From Saprospiraceae bacterium (GTDB taxonomy: Bacteria > Bacteroidota > Bacteroidia > Chitinophagales > Saprospiraceae): a stretch of DNA of 64,000 bases. Each line of letters opens with the position of its first letter. The first letter of the stretch is position 1. The translations under genes and the position numbers were made by a program. The stretch spans positions 410,398 to 474,397 of the forward strand of contig JAHDGJ010000001.1 of NCBI GenBank assembly GCA_020627705.1, in the 5' to 3' direction. Positions 8,928 to 16,895 of the stretch are shown here, one piece after another. The notes below the pieces were generated by a model. That model was given only the letters and a program-made list of their open reading frames with translations, was not told the origin of the DNA and ran no database searches.

Positions 8928-10627
8928 AAAAACACTTTCTTAGTACTGGCCCCATTAGCTTCTTCAACTTGCACTAAATACACTCCCGGAATTTGAGGCC
9001 TCTCAAGTACTAATGATGTAGCATTGGTTTGTGCAGAATTAATCAATGCGCCCCCTAAACTATACACGCTAACTACTCTATTTGAAACTGAGCTAAATTG
9101 AACGGCAAAACTTTGTTCGTAAACAAGGACCTCAAACCGATCTTTTTCCAATTCATTGGTTGAAACACTTCGAGGTACCAATTCCACATTTAATTCCAAC
9201 TTTTCTCCTTTCACCACATTAACATCGATGGTTTGAGAAACATAGTCTTCTGCCGAAAAACGTAAAGAATAAGGCCCTGTATTCAAATAGCGTGCATAAA
9301 AGCCTTTGCTGTTTGTGAAAACTTGGGAGTTATCAAAATCATGATTTTCCGTAAAAACTTCTACTCCTTCTATTGGCTCTAAAGTTTCGGAATCCCTTAC
9401 AGATCCCTGTACACCTTTGGTGCCTTCTTCTAAAAAATTTATAAACGACCGGTAATTATATTCCCAATGGATGGGCAACTGATCACTATCAAGTACTTTT
9501 TGATTGGATATTTCTAGAGTAAATTCTCTTCCATTATGGAAGTAGCTGACAAAATCCTGACGACTACCATCCGCCTCAAACCAATCCCAGCCATTCACAA
9601 CTCCATTATCAAATTCATCCATGTAGGTTGGTGGTGCGTACGCATGTACAGTATCACAGTATTGCCTTCCCATACAAATCCACCAATCATCATCTGCTGG
9701 CCTTGTGCTCCAAGTATCCCATGGGTAATTAAACAATTCAATCCCTCCATGCACATTCATCGACAAATTGAATTTCTCACTTTCCGCCAAGGCTTTAAAT
9801 ATCAAAGTTTCTTGTTGCTCAGGATTTCCATCTGGACTAATCCCATCCAACGGATCAGGAAAATTCCGATTTAAATCTACTCCATTGCTATTGGTTCTTT
9901 TTGCATTTGTAACGGTGCTGTTATCCATTCGGTAAGTTCCATCCGGATTTGCAAGTGGGTTTATCCATATTTCAGAATCATCCAACAACTGAGTAATATT
10001 TTCTTCAACCCCGTAATTACAAAGTAAATAATCTGCAAGCCTCAAAAGCAAAACAAAGCCCGCAGTTTCGTCTCCGTGCATAGTAGAGGTGTAAAAGCTC
10101 TTTGGCCTTCCAGTTGTGGCATCTAAATTATTGCCCAATTGAAGAGCAAGGATCCTCCTTCCCGATGATAGTGTACCCAATTGATGAAAAGTGCAAAGCG
10201 AGGGATATTCATCGGCTAACTGCATCATAATCCCTTCATAGGCCTCATAGGTCGGGTAAAAATCCCAAGAAGTCGATATACAATCGCTTTCATCAGGACC
10301 AAGGATTTGATGTAAGTCGTACATTTTAATTTTAGCCCCTTGATAATAATCCTCTACAAGATTAAATCCAACCTGCAAATCTAAAAATGAGGTGAAATTT
10401 TCTGGTGTAAGATATAAGTACCAAGCATTCCCTTTCGATCTATGATCAATGATATAACCTTCCTTTTGAATAGTGGATATATTAAGATCACTTCTAGACA
10501 ATTGGATGTAGAGCTCGTCGTTTAATTCGAGGAAGTGTGAGCACTTTTCTAACAATTCGGCCGAATGTTGTGCCATAAGTACCAGGGGACTAAAGAAAAG
10601 AAAAAAACAAAATAGTATTCTTAGCAT
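8924..10627 (-). CDS. Secreted M14-family zinc carboxypeptidase with T9SS sorting domain
   Basis: 567 residues. A signal peptide (1-20) and a propeptide-like region precede a peptidase M14 domain (~120-400). Visible zinc ligands are His184 and Glu187 in MHGDETAG and His293 in NVHGGIELF; the catalytic base is probably Glu372 in FTLEIS. Substrate-pocket motifs NPLANPDGTYR and DLNRNFPDP are also present. A carboxypeptidase-regulatory beta domain follows (~415-495), and the C-terminus (from VLVYEQSFAVQF to STKKVFF) is a type IX secretion type-A sorting domain. The enzyme is therefore exported through T9SS and removes C-terminal residues from extracellular peptides. The start codon overlaps the upstream AAA+ gene's stop by one base (TAATG). 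Family call secure; substrate specificity not readable. Confidence 0.93.
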   Translation of the reverse strand: MLRILFCFFLFFSPLVLMAQHSAELLEKCSHFLELNDELYIQLSRSDLNISTIQKEGYIIDHRSKGNAWYLYLTPENFTSFLDLQVGFNLVEDYYQGAKIKMYDLHQILGPDESDCISTSWDFYPTYEAYEGIMMQLADEYPSLCTFHQLGTLSSGRRILALQLGNNLDATTGRPKSFYTSTMHGDETAGFVLLLRLADYLLCNYGVEENITQLLDDSEIWINPLANPDGTYRMDNSTVTNAKRTNSNGVDLNRNFPDPLDGISPDGNPEQQETLIFKALAESEKFNLSMNVHGGIELFNYPWDTWSTRPADDDWWICMGRQYCDTVHAYAPPTYMDEFDNGVVNGWDWFEADGSRQDFVSYFHNGREFTLEISNQKVLDSDQLPIHWEYNYRSFINFLEEGTKGVQGSVRDSETLEPIEGVEVFTENHDFDNSQVFTNSKGFYARYLNTGPYSLRFSAEDYVSQTIDVNVVKGEKLELNVELVPRSVSTNELEKDRFEVLVYEQSFAVQFSSVSNRVVSVYSLGGALINSAQTNATSLVLERPQIPGVYLVQVEEANGASTKKVFF

Positions 10628-13257
10628 TACTTAGATTTAGCTCTAAATCCTATTCCAGATTTCTGGAATACATCTTTTAATAAATGTGAATCAATAATAG
10701 ACTCTAAGTCAACTAAGCGAATCTTTTTTAATTCTCTGTTGTCAACTTCTTTGTTTTCTGCGAGTCTTAAGTTTTGATTTTTAATAATTAAATCCACAAT
10801 GCTTCTTACTGTTCGTGCATTTCCAAAATATTTGTCCTTGGTTTCAATTAATTGATCAAAGTAGTTTTTGATAAAATCCTTTCCTTCTTTTAGAAGTTTG
10901 TAGGATTGATCCTTAAACATCTTTTCCGAAATTTGAAGCATTTCAACACTGTTGTAATCCTCAAATTTTAGGAATTTATCAAACCTTGAGCGCAATCCAG
11001 GATTTGCCTTTAAAAACTTTTCCATATTGTCGGGATACCCCGCAACAAAAACAAAAAACTGTCCTCTGCTGTCCTCCATTCTTTTAAGAATGGTTTGAAT
11101 AGCCTCGTTGCCAAAATCTCCTTGTAAGCCATTAAAATTTGATAATGCATAGGCCTCATCAATAAACAAAACACCTCCCATGGCTTCATCAATACGCTCC
11201 GCAGTTTTAATAGCAGTTTGTCCCACAAATCCAGCGACTAACCCTTGGCGATCGGTCTCAACCATATGGCCTCTTTCCAAAATACCTAGTGCCTTATAAA
11301 TACGAGTTAATATTCGCGCCACCGTAGTTTTTCCAGTTCCAGGATTACCTATAAATACGGTATGCAAATAGAATTTTTGGAGCACATTGCGACCTATTTT
11401 CCTGTGGTAACTTACAATGTCCACCAATTCTTTTATTTCCTTTTTTACCGCATCTATCCCTATTAGTTCCTCCAAGTCTAACATTGCCTCTTCTAATAAT
11501 TCTTCATCAATAGGCAAATCGGGTAATCGTATTTCTTCCTTATTCGGAAGTTTAAGCACATCTTCTTGAGTAATTTGTGATAATTCATGATCTCCTAATT
11601 TTTCTGGAGAACGTTGAGACATCACTCTTAAGCCCAAATTTATTTTGGATCTTTCTACCAAATCATACACAAATCGTGCATTTCCAAAACTTGCGTCTCT
11701 GTTCCTAAAGGCTTGTCTAATTAAATAATCCAAGTTTTCTTTTGCCTCAAGTGAAAAACTGACTTCTTTCTCCTCTGCTGCTATATCCAATATTTGTGAA
11801 AGCTCATCAGGCATGTAATCTTTGAAGTCGAAAAAATGCTTAAATCTTGATTTGAATCCTGGATTGCTTTCTACAAAATGTTTTATTTCTTTAGGATATC
11901 CAGCGACAATTATAGCCATGTCTCCAGGACCATTCGACATTTCTTTTACCAGTATCTCTATTACCTCACGACCAAAATCTTTGGTATCATCATTGGCTCT
12001 TGCCAAGCTATAGGCCTCATCAATGAATAAAACACCTCCCCTGGCTTTTTCGATTACCTCTTTTACTTTAGGTGCCGTCTGACCAATATACTCTCCAACC
12101 AAATCAACTCGGTCAACCTCCAGCACATGTCCCTTACTCAATAGGCCCATTTTTTTGTACAGGGCCCCCATCATCTTAGCCACCGTTGTTTTTCCCGTTC
12201 CAGGATTTCCAGAAAACACCGAATGAATATTTAACTGATCATCTTCAGCAAATCCCTTTTCCTTTCTCAATTTTAAAAACTGAATATACTTCGCATGGTT
12301 CCTAACTTGTTTTTTTACTTCAGAAAGGCCAACCAATCTATCTAACCGCGAAATAACCTCTTGAAAACTTTCTAAATTGTCATAATCCTCAGCCTGCTGT
12401 AGTGTTTTGTTTTCGTAAGGCAGATTTAACACTGGAATCCCTTCTTCAACTTCGTCTTTAATTTCGAATGGAACTACGCCCAACAATCGATCGAGGAAAA
12501 TAATCTCCACCGTGTACTTACCTTCTCGCCAACTGCCTTTTACATTGGACCCCCATCCTGCGGAGATTCGCAATTCATTGTCCCCTTTTTTAATATTATT
12601 GAGCCGGACCACTTGCCCTTTAAGTTCTTTGGCTTCATTGTAAAACTTCACGAACAACTCACAATGCCAAGGCCAAGAATTATTGATATTTTCTAAGCTT
12701 ATATCTGCATATACATACCTAGTTTCTTCAGCAGAAAAAGTCTTCAAAAATTTTCGGTCATTTTCGTCTACATCATCATATTGCCCTTCATACAACTTTA
12801 CGGCATTGAGCTTTAGAAAAACACCTTTGTTGTTTTCATCTTTTTGCTGTGCGTCTTCGACGTAAAAATATTTTGATGCAACCTTTTCGTTTTCGATATA
12901 GGCCTCCCAGAAATATGTACCCTTTTTCCAAAAAGCTCCTTCTTTCTTGTTTCCCCAACCTTCACGTATGTAAACTACACTGTCATACTTGCTTACTTTT
13001 CGTTTAAAAACCAAAGAACACACCTCCTTCTTGCGGCTTTTCAATTGATAACACTTAAGGCGAACTTTTACTTCCCAGACATCTTGATCGAACAACTTGT
13101 TATAAAATGAAAGTTCGGCATAGACATATGTGGTATCACTTCGATCGAAAACTTGCCGATATTTTTTCTTATTGTCAGCTAACCATTCGGTAGACGAATA
13201 GACTTTAAGTTCTTTAAACTTAAAATGCTTGGGTTTTTTGATGACTTCTTCAGACAT
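10627..13257 (-). CDS. Double AAA+ (CbbX/SpoVK-type) ATPase with tandem N-terminal beta domains
   Basis: 876 residues. Two related N-terminal domains (~10-135 and ~148-268) each contain a Y-V-Y-A-(E/D) strand, a (E/A)GWG motif and a G-x-Y segment, indicating an internal duplication. Two AAA+ modules of the CbbX/CfxQ subfamily follow: Walker A GNPGTGKTT at 350-358 and 637-645, Walker B FIDEAY at 411-416 and 698-703, and sensor/arginine-finger regions GFKSRF and GLRSRF. CbbX-type ATPases form hexamers that remodel protein partners; a Rubisco role is not expected because no carboxylase is present. The duplicated beta domains presumably recruit substrates. No signal peptide, so cytoplasmic. It is co-transcribed with a T9SS-secreted carboxypeptidase (one-base overlap), which is an unexplained pairing. 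Confidence 0.85.
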   Translation of the reverse strand: MSEEVIKKPKHFKFKELKVYSSTEWLADNKKKYRQVFDRSDTTYVYAELSFYNKLFDQDVWEVKVRLKCYQLKSRKKEVCSLVFKRKVSKYDSVVYIREGWGNKKEGAFWKKGTYFWEAYIENEKVASKYFYVEDAQQKDENNKGVFLKLNAVKLYEGQYDDVDENDRKFLKTFSAEETRYVYADISLENINNSWPWHCELFVKFYNEAKELKGQVVRLNNIKKGDNELRISAGWGSNVKGSWREGKYTVEIIFLDRLLGVVPFEIKDEVEEGIPVLNLPYENKTLQQAEDYDNLESFQEVISRLDRLVGLSEVKKQVRNHAKYIQFLKLRKEKGFAEDDQLNIHSVFSGNPGTGKTTVAKMMGALYKKMGLLSKGHVLEVDRVDLVGEYIGQTAPKVKEVIEKARGGVLFIDEAYSLARANDDTKDFGREVIEILVKEMSNGPGDMAIIVAGYPKEIKHFVESNPGFKSRFKHFFDFKDYMPDELSQILDIAAEEKEVSFSLEAKENLDYLIRQAFRNRDASFGNARFVYDLVERSKINLGLRVMSQRSPEKLGDHELSQITQEDVLKLPNKEEIRLPDLPIDEELLEEAMLDLEELIGIDAVKKEIKELVDIVSYHRKIGRNVLQKFYLHTVFIGNPGTGKTTVARILTRIYKALGILERGHMVETDRQGLVAGFVGQTAIKTAERIDEAMGGVLFIDEAYALSNFNGLQGDFGNEAIQTILKRMEDSRGQFFVFVAGYPDNMEKFLKANPGLRSRFDKFLKFEDYNSVEMLQISEKMFKDQSYKLLKEGKDFIKNYFDQLIETKDKYFGNARTVRSIVDLIIKNQNLRLAENKEVDNRELKKIRLVDLESIIDSHLLKDVFQKSGIGFRAKSK

Positions 13258-13409
13258 ATCACTCAGGTGGTTCTACGATTAAAATAAGGCAGAATCTTAA
13301 TCAAAGCCATTATTTGAGCACTTTTATTTAACATTTAGTGCCTAATTTTCTTATGGAACCAATTTTTGTAAGCAAATAGAGTATAAAATGGAACTAGATG
13401 GCTACTTAA

Positions 13410-13443
13410 TTGTTACACATAATTGATAAGTGTAATTTTACAC
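13410..13443 (+). promoter_or_regulatory. Putative promoter with three TTACAC/GTGTAA half-sites before the ferredoxin gene
   Basis: A TTG (13410-13412), 20 bp spacer and TAATTTTA (13433-13440) resemble the Bacteroidota promoter consensus TTG-N17-23-TAnnTTTG. Overlaid on it are TTACAC at 13413-13418, GTGTAA at 13430-13435 and TTACAC at 13438-13443, so the middle copy can pair with either neighbour. This could be an operator or alternative hairpins. Inferred from sequence only. Confidence 0.35.
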
Positions 13444-13464
13444 AACAAATTGATTAAACGGAAT

Positions 13465-13803
13465 ATGGTAAAAATCACTTTCCACTTTGAGGATAAGAAC
13501 ATAGAGAGTAAAGAGGTTGAAACGGAGGCTGGATACTCAATTCAAGAAATAACCGAAGATCACGACATTCATCTCAACCACAATTGTGGATGCGTTTGTG
13601 CGTGCTCCACCTGTCATGTTTATATTGACAAAGGAGAAGAGCATTTACCTGAGATTAGTGACAGAGAAGAAGATTTTATTGATCGTGCAATCGACCCTAG
13701 AATTGAATCGAGATTAGGTTGTCAATGCATCATCCAAAAAGACAACGTGGAATTGGTCGTTACAATTCCAGATCAAAGTAATATTATTGGACACGAACAT
13801 TAA
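13465..13803 (+). CDS. Adrenodoxin-type [2Fe-2S] ferredoxin
   Basis: 112-residue ferredoxin. The cluster ligands are visible as C-x5-C-x2-C in NCGCVCACSTC plus a distal Cys in RLGCQCII, the adrenodoxin/Isc-Fdx arrangement, and HVYIDKGEEHLPE follows as in the family. Such proteins are soluble electron carriers used in Fe-S cluster assembly or with monooxygenases. Three extra cysteines lie in or near the cluster loop (the third and fifth of the CGCVCAC stretch, and the one in CQC), more than usual. The ATG at 13465 is used rather than an in-frame upstream ATG at 13423, because the protein then begins directly with the first beta strand (MVKITFHFED). The next gene, iscX, starts 6 bp downstream, which supports an Fe-S assembly role. 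Confidence 0.92.
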   Translation: MVKITFHFEDKNIESKEVETEAGYSIQEITEDHDIHLNHNCGCVCACSTCHVYIDKGEEHLPEISDREEDFIDRAIDPRIESRLGCQCIIQKDNVELVVTIPDQSNIIGHEH

Positions 13804-13809
13804 GTAAGC

Positions 13810-14055
13810 ATGGGATTTGAAGATTTTGACGATCTACCAATAAACTGGGAAGATCACGAAGACATAGCAATTAAACTTTACGATAAATTCGGAGACGATT
13901 ATCCAGAAAGTAAAATTTATAGAATCAGATTTACAGATCTTCTGGAATGGATTTTAAGCATTCCAACTTTCGAAGGAAAAAGAGAAGATTGTACCGAAGG
14001 CCATCTAGAGCAAATTCAAGCAAAGTGGGTTTACGAATGGCGTGACAATCAATAA
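13810..14055 (+). CDS. iscX: Fe-S cluster assembly protein IscX
   Basis: 81-residue acidic protein matching IscX: the NWEDHEDIAIKLYDKFGDDYP helix, the RFTDLLEWI motif and the C-terminal IQAKWVYEW helix line up with the small winged-helix IscX family, which binds the cysteine desulfurase IscS and iron and modulates cluster synthesis. It is 6 bp downstream of a ferredoxin gene, recalling the fdx-iscX end of the isc operon, although the rest of isc (iscU, iscA, hscAB) is not here. It is slightly longer than the usual ~66 residues because of an acidic N-terminal extension (MGFEDFDDLP) and a KREDCTEG insert. Confident call. Confidence 0.88.
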   Translation: MGFEDFDDLPINWEDHEDIAIKLYDKFGDDYPESKIYRIRFTDLLEWILSIPTFEGKREDCTEGHLEQIQAKWVYEWRDNQ

Positions 14056-14057
14056 AC

Positions 14058-14552
14058 GTGGATTATTCAAAGTTTAATTCTATAAAAGCATTTGTTTTTG
14101 ATGTTGATGGAGTACTATCTGATGGCAAGTTAACGGTTCAAGAAGACGATTTGGTTCGTGTCGTCTCGGCAAAAGATGGCATGGGCATCCGGGTAGCTTT
14201 AGAGCACGGATATCATGTTTTTATTATCACAGGCGGCAAATCCAAAAATGTAGAATCTAGATTTAAAGAGCTTGGAGTGAAAGAATTTCATGGAAGCATT
14301 TGGAACAAAAAAGATCACCTTTCTGAGCTTTTGCAAAAGCACAATCTAACTTTTGAACAAGTTTTGTATTGTGGAGATGACATCAATGATCTGGAAGCTT
14401 TAAAAATGTGCGGTATTGGATCTTGTCCTCGAAATGCCGTAATAGATATCATTTCTGTAAGCGACTATATTTGTGCTGCCTCTGGTGGTGAAGGATGTGC
14501 TCGAGAACTCATAGAAAAAGTTATGCGCATTCAAAATTCTTGGCCCGTTTAA
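14058..14552 (+). CDS. kdsC: 3-deoxy-D-manno-octulosonate 8-phosphate phosphatase
   Basis: 164-residue HAD-IIIA phosphatase. The catalytic FDVDGVLSDG motif contains both nucleophile and acid aspartates, ITGGKS is motif II with the following lysine, and YCGDDINDLEAL is motif III/IV. The short length and the SAKDGMGI segment match the tetrameric C0-type KdsC family, which removes phosphate from KDO-8-P in lipopolysaccharide core synthesis in the cytoplasm. The gene uses GTG at 14058, 2 bp after the iscX stop; no ATG fits the N-terminus. It appears to be part of a run with iscX and the downstream prenyltransferase. N-acylneuraminate phosphatase-like HADs are an alternative, but KdsC is the usual annotation. 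Confidence 0.87.
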   Translation: MDYSKFNSIKAFVFDVDGVLSDGKLTVQEDDLVRVVSAKDGMGIRVALEHGYHVFIITGGKSKNVESRFKELGVKEFHGSIWNKKDHLSELLQKHNLTFEQVLYCGDDINDLEALKMCGIGSCPRNAVIDIISVSDYICAASGGEGCARELIEKVMRIQNSWPV

Positions 14553-14561
14553 AAAATACCT

Positions 14562-15488
14562 TTGCATTTTATCAAACTATTACGATTCAAAAATTTAGTT
14601 CTTGTTGCTTTAACTCAAGTCTTCTTTCAGCTTGCTATAATCAACCCCTTTTTGATCAAAAACCATATTCCACTCAGCCTAAATAGCACAAATTGGATCC
14701 TACTTATTCTGTGCACAGTACTTATAACTGCAGGAGGTAATATAGTCAATGATATTTTTGATTTGGAAGTTGATGAGCACAACAACAAAGAAGGATCAGT
14801 CGTCAAAAAAATGGGAAAACCCAAGGTTTGGATATTTTACCTTGTAGTGGTTTTACTTGGCGGTGCAATTGCGGCATATGTCGCCGAATCCATTAATAAT
14901 TTCAAATTGTTTTTTATTTATCCAGCCGCAGTCACTGTGTTGTTTTTCTATTCGTACAAATTCAAACACATTCCATTGATTGGAAACATAATTGTTTCGC
15001 TCTTCACGGCACTGGTTCTTTTTATTTTGCTTTTTGCAGAACGACAAGGTTTGCATACATTAAGATCAGTTGACCCCCATGGTTTTCAATTACTTAAATC
15101 TATTTCAATTGGGTTTATGGTATTTGCGTTTCTAGCAAATTTGATTAGAGAAATAGTTAAAGACATTCAAGATCTCGAGGGAGATCGTATCGTTGGCAGC
15201 AAAACCATTGCGAGCTATTATGGCAAAGAAACTTCTAAGCTTATTGGTTCTTATCTGGCGCAATTCTTACTCATATTGATTCTCCTCTGGCCATTCTATA
15301 TGGAAGCCTTACACTTCCCTTTTGCTAGTAAACTATATTGTTGTTTTTTATTGGCCATACCGTTGCTCATGATTGTTAGAGCCATTCATCTGTCACGTTC
15401 TTCGAAAGAATTTGGGAATATAAGTTCGGCACTCAAAGCGTATATGCTGGTTGGAATTCTCTACCTACTTTTTTATTCTGCATTATGA
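14562..15488 (+). CDS. UbiA-family prenyltransferase (geranylgeranylglycerol-phosphate geranylgeranyltransferase-like)
   Basis: 308-residue integral membrane protein with about eight to nine hydrophobic helices. The two aspartate-rich prenyl-diphosphate/Mg2+ motifs are visible: NDIFDLEVDEHNN near residue 64 and KDIQDLEGD near 200. In Bacteroidota such proteins are usually annotated as geranylgeranylglycerol-phosphate geranylgeranyltransferase; the true acceptor (quinone, haem or lipid) cannot be told from sequence. The start is TTG at 14562, the only usual start codon after the in-frame stop of kdsC; oddly it lies within a perfect TAnnTTTG box (TACCTTTG, 14557-14564). The 3' end overlaps maf by the ATGA quartet, implying coupled translation. 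Confidence 0.82.
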   Translation: MHFIKLLRFKNLVLVALTQVFFQLAIINPFLIKNHIPLSLNSTNWILLILCTVLITAGGNIVNDIFDLEVDEHNNKEGSVVKKMGKPKVWIFYLVVVLLGGAIAAYVAESINNFKLFFIYPAAVTVLFFYSYKFKHIPLIGNIIVSLFTALVLFILLFAERQGLHTLRSVDPHGFQLLKSISIGFMVFAFLANLIREIVKDIQDLEGDRIVGSKTIASYYGKETSKLIGSYLAQFLLILILLWPFYMEALHFPFASKLYCCFLLAIPLLMIVRAIHLSRSSKEFGNISSALKAYMLVGILYLLFYSAL

Positions 15489-16066
15489 AAAAATTTGATC
15501 AATACTCAATAATTCTAGGTTCGGGTTCCCCAAGACGCAAAGCATTGTTGAGTCAAATGGGATTCAGCTTCAAGCAAATTGTAAAAGAAATTGATGAAAG
15601 CTTCCCAAAAGAATTGCCAAGCGCAGAAGTCGCTGAATATATAAGCCGAAAAAAAGCACAAGCGTTTGAATCCATTCTTTCAAAGGATGATATTTTAATT
15701 TGTGCTGATACCGTAGTGGCCTATGGAACATCCATATTAGGCAAACCTACAGATGAAGCTGAAGCCAAACTAATGCTTCAAAAAATGAGCAATTCTCATC
15801 ACTTAGTTTATACTGGAGTGAGTATTTGGAGCTGCAACAAATGCTTGAGCTTTACCGATACTTCTGAGGTCGTATTTTCTAATATTTCTGATGAAGAAAT
15901 TCAATATTATATTGACCAATACAAACCTTTTGATAAGGCGGGCGCATACGGCATTCAAGAATGGTTGGGGCACAATTTTATAAAACACATCAAGGGATCT
16001 TACACCAATATCATGGGTTTCCCTACCGAAAAAATATATCGTAACCTTCAATCCTTTATCTCTTAG
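15485..16066 (+). CDS. maf: Maf family nucleoside-triphosphate pyrophosphatase
   Basis: 193 residues with the signature LGSGSPRRKALL at the N-terminus, the ADTVVAYG catalytic segment, the KPTDEAEAKLML helix and the YTGVSIW strand, all diagnostic of Maf/YhdE. These cytoplasmic enzymes hydrolyse non-canonical or methylated nucleotides such as dTTP, UTP or m5UTP to monophosphates and have been linked to septum control. The start overlaps the prenyltransferase stop (ATGA). The 3' end overlaps the convergent prmA by 11 bp (16056-16066), so the two mRNAs share an antisense segment. Length is normal for the family. Confident. Confidence 0.93.
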   Translation: MKKFDQYSIILGSGSPRRKALLSQMGFSFKQIVKEIDESFPKELPSAEVAEYISRKKAQAFESILSKDDILICADTVVAYGTSILGKPTDEAEAKLMLQKMSNSHHLVYTGVSIWSCNKCLSFTDTSEVVFSNISDEEIQYYIDQYKPFDKAGAYGIQEWLGHNFIKHIKGSYTNIMGFPTEKIYRNLQSFIS

Positions 16067-16895
16067 GCGCAAACACCAAACATAACCATTCGCCTTTCTG
16101 TCTTTGATTCACTAAGTGAAAAAAAGGAGCATATGTTGCTTTGATCAATTCAAAATCTACTTCTAAGATGCCGCTCATTATGAGGGTACCTGAATGGGTT
16201 AATTTTGAGAACAATTGAGAAGCAGTTTGCAATAACACCTTTCGATTAATATTGGCAAGTATAACATCATATGTTTGGGTTGAATTCAATATTAACAAAT
16301 CTCCTTCTAAAACTTCTATTCGTTCGGCATTATTTAGTTGTATGTTTTCGAGGGTATTATTAACTGATTTAATGTCATAGTCAATAGCCTTAATTTGAGC
16401 GGCATTTCTTTTCTCAGCCAACAAAGCTAAAATACCCGTCCCACAGCCATAATCAAGTATGTTTTTATTGGACAAGTCAATATCCAGCATGGTCGAAAGC
16501 ATCATATAAGTCGTTTCATGATGCGCCGTTCCAAAAGCCATTTGAGGATTGATTAGTATATCAATAAGATTCGATTCACTTGCTTTATGGAATGGGGCTC
16601 TGACTCTTATTTTGTTATCGACTACAACGGGTTCGAAATTTTCTTCCCATTTCTTATTCCAATTTTCTTCTTCAATAGAATGTATTGCATATTGAATAGG
16701 AAATAATGCTGAAACTTTTTTGAGCTGATCCTCTAGCTCTGATTCCAAAACATTTTGGGGCAGAAAATAACAAAGCAAACGGTTTTCATCTTCATGAAAA
16801 GAATCAAAATCAAGTATCGACATCATGGCACATATCAATTCTATGTTCTCCATTTCGGAGGTGATTTCTACAACTTTATATGCTGAAAGTTTCAT
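16056..16895 (-). CDS. prmA: Ribosomal protein L11 methyltransferase
   Basis: About 279 residues. A small N-terminal domain is followed by a class-I SAM methyltransferase with VRAPFHKAS, the PrmA-specific NPQMAFGTAHHETT substrate loop, the SAM-binding LDYGCGTGILALLAEK glycine motif and LANINRKVL as motif IV. PrmA trimethylates lysines and the N-terminus of ribosomal protein L11. The ATG at 16895 is chosen because it forms the ATGA overlap with the folD stop and gives a normal N-terminus (MKLSAYKVVEI); the longer frame upstream only shadows folD. It is co-transcribed downstream of folD. Confidence 0.92.
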   Translation of the reverse strand: MKLSAYKVVEITSEMENIELICAMMSILDFDSFHEDENRLLCYFLPQNVLESELEDQLKKVSALFPIQYAIHSIEEENWNKKWEENFEPVVVDNKIRVRAPFHKASESNLIDILINPQMAFGTAHHETTYMMLSTMLDIDLSNKNILDYGCGTGILALLAEKRNAAQIKAIDYDIKSVNNTLENIQLNNAERIEVLEGDLLILNSTQTYDVILANINRKVLLQTASQLFSKLTHSGTLIMSGILEVDFELIKATYAPFFHLVNQRQKGEWLCLVFAPKR

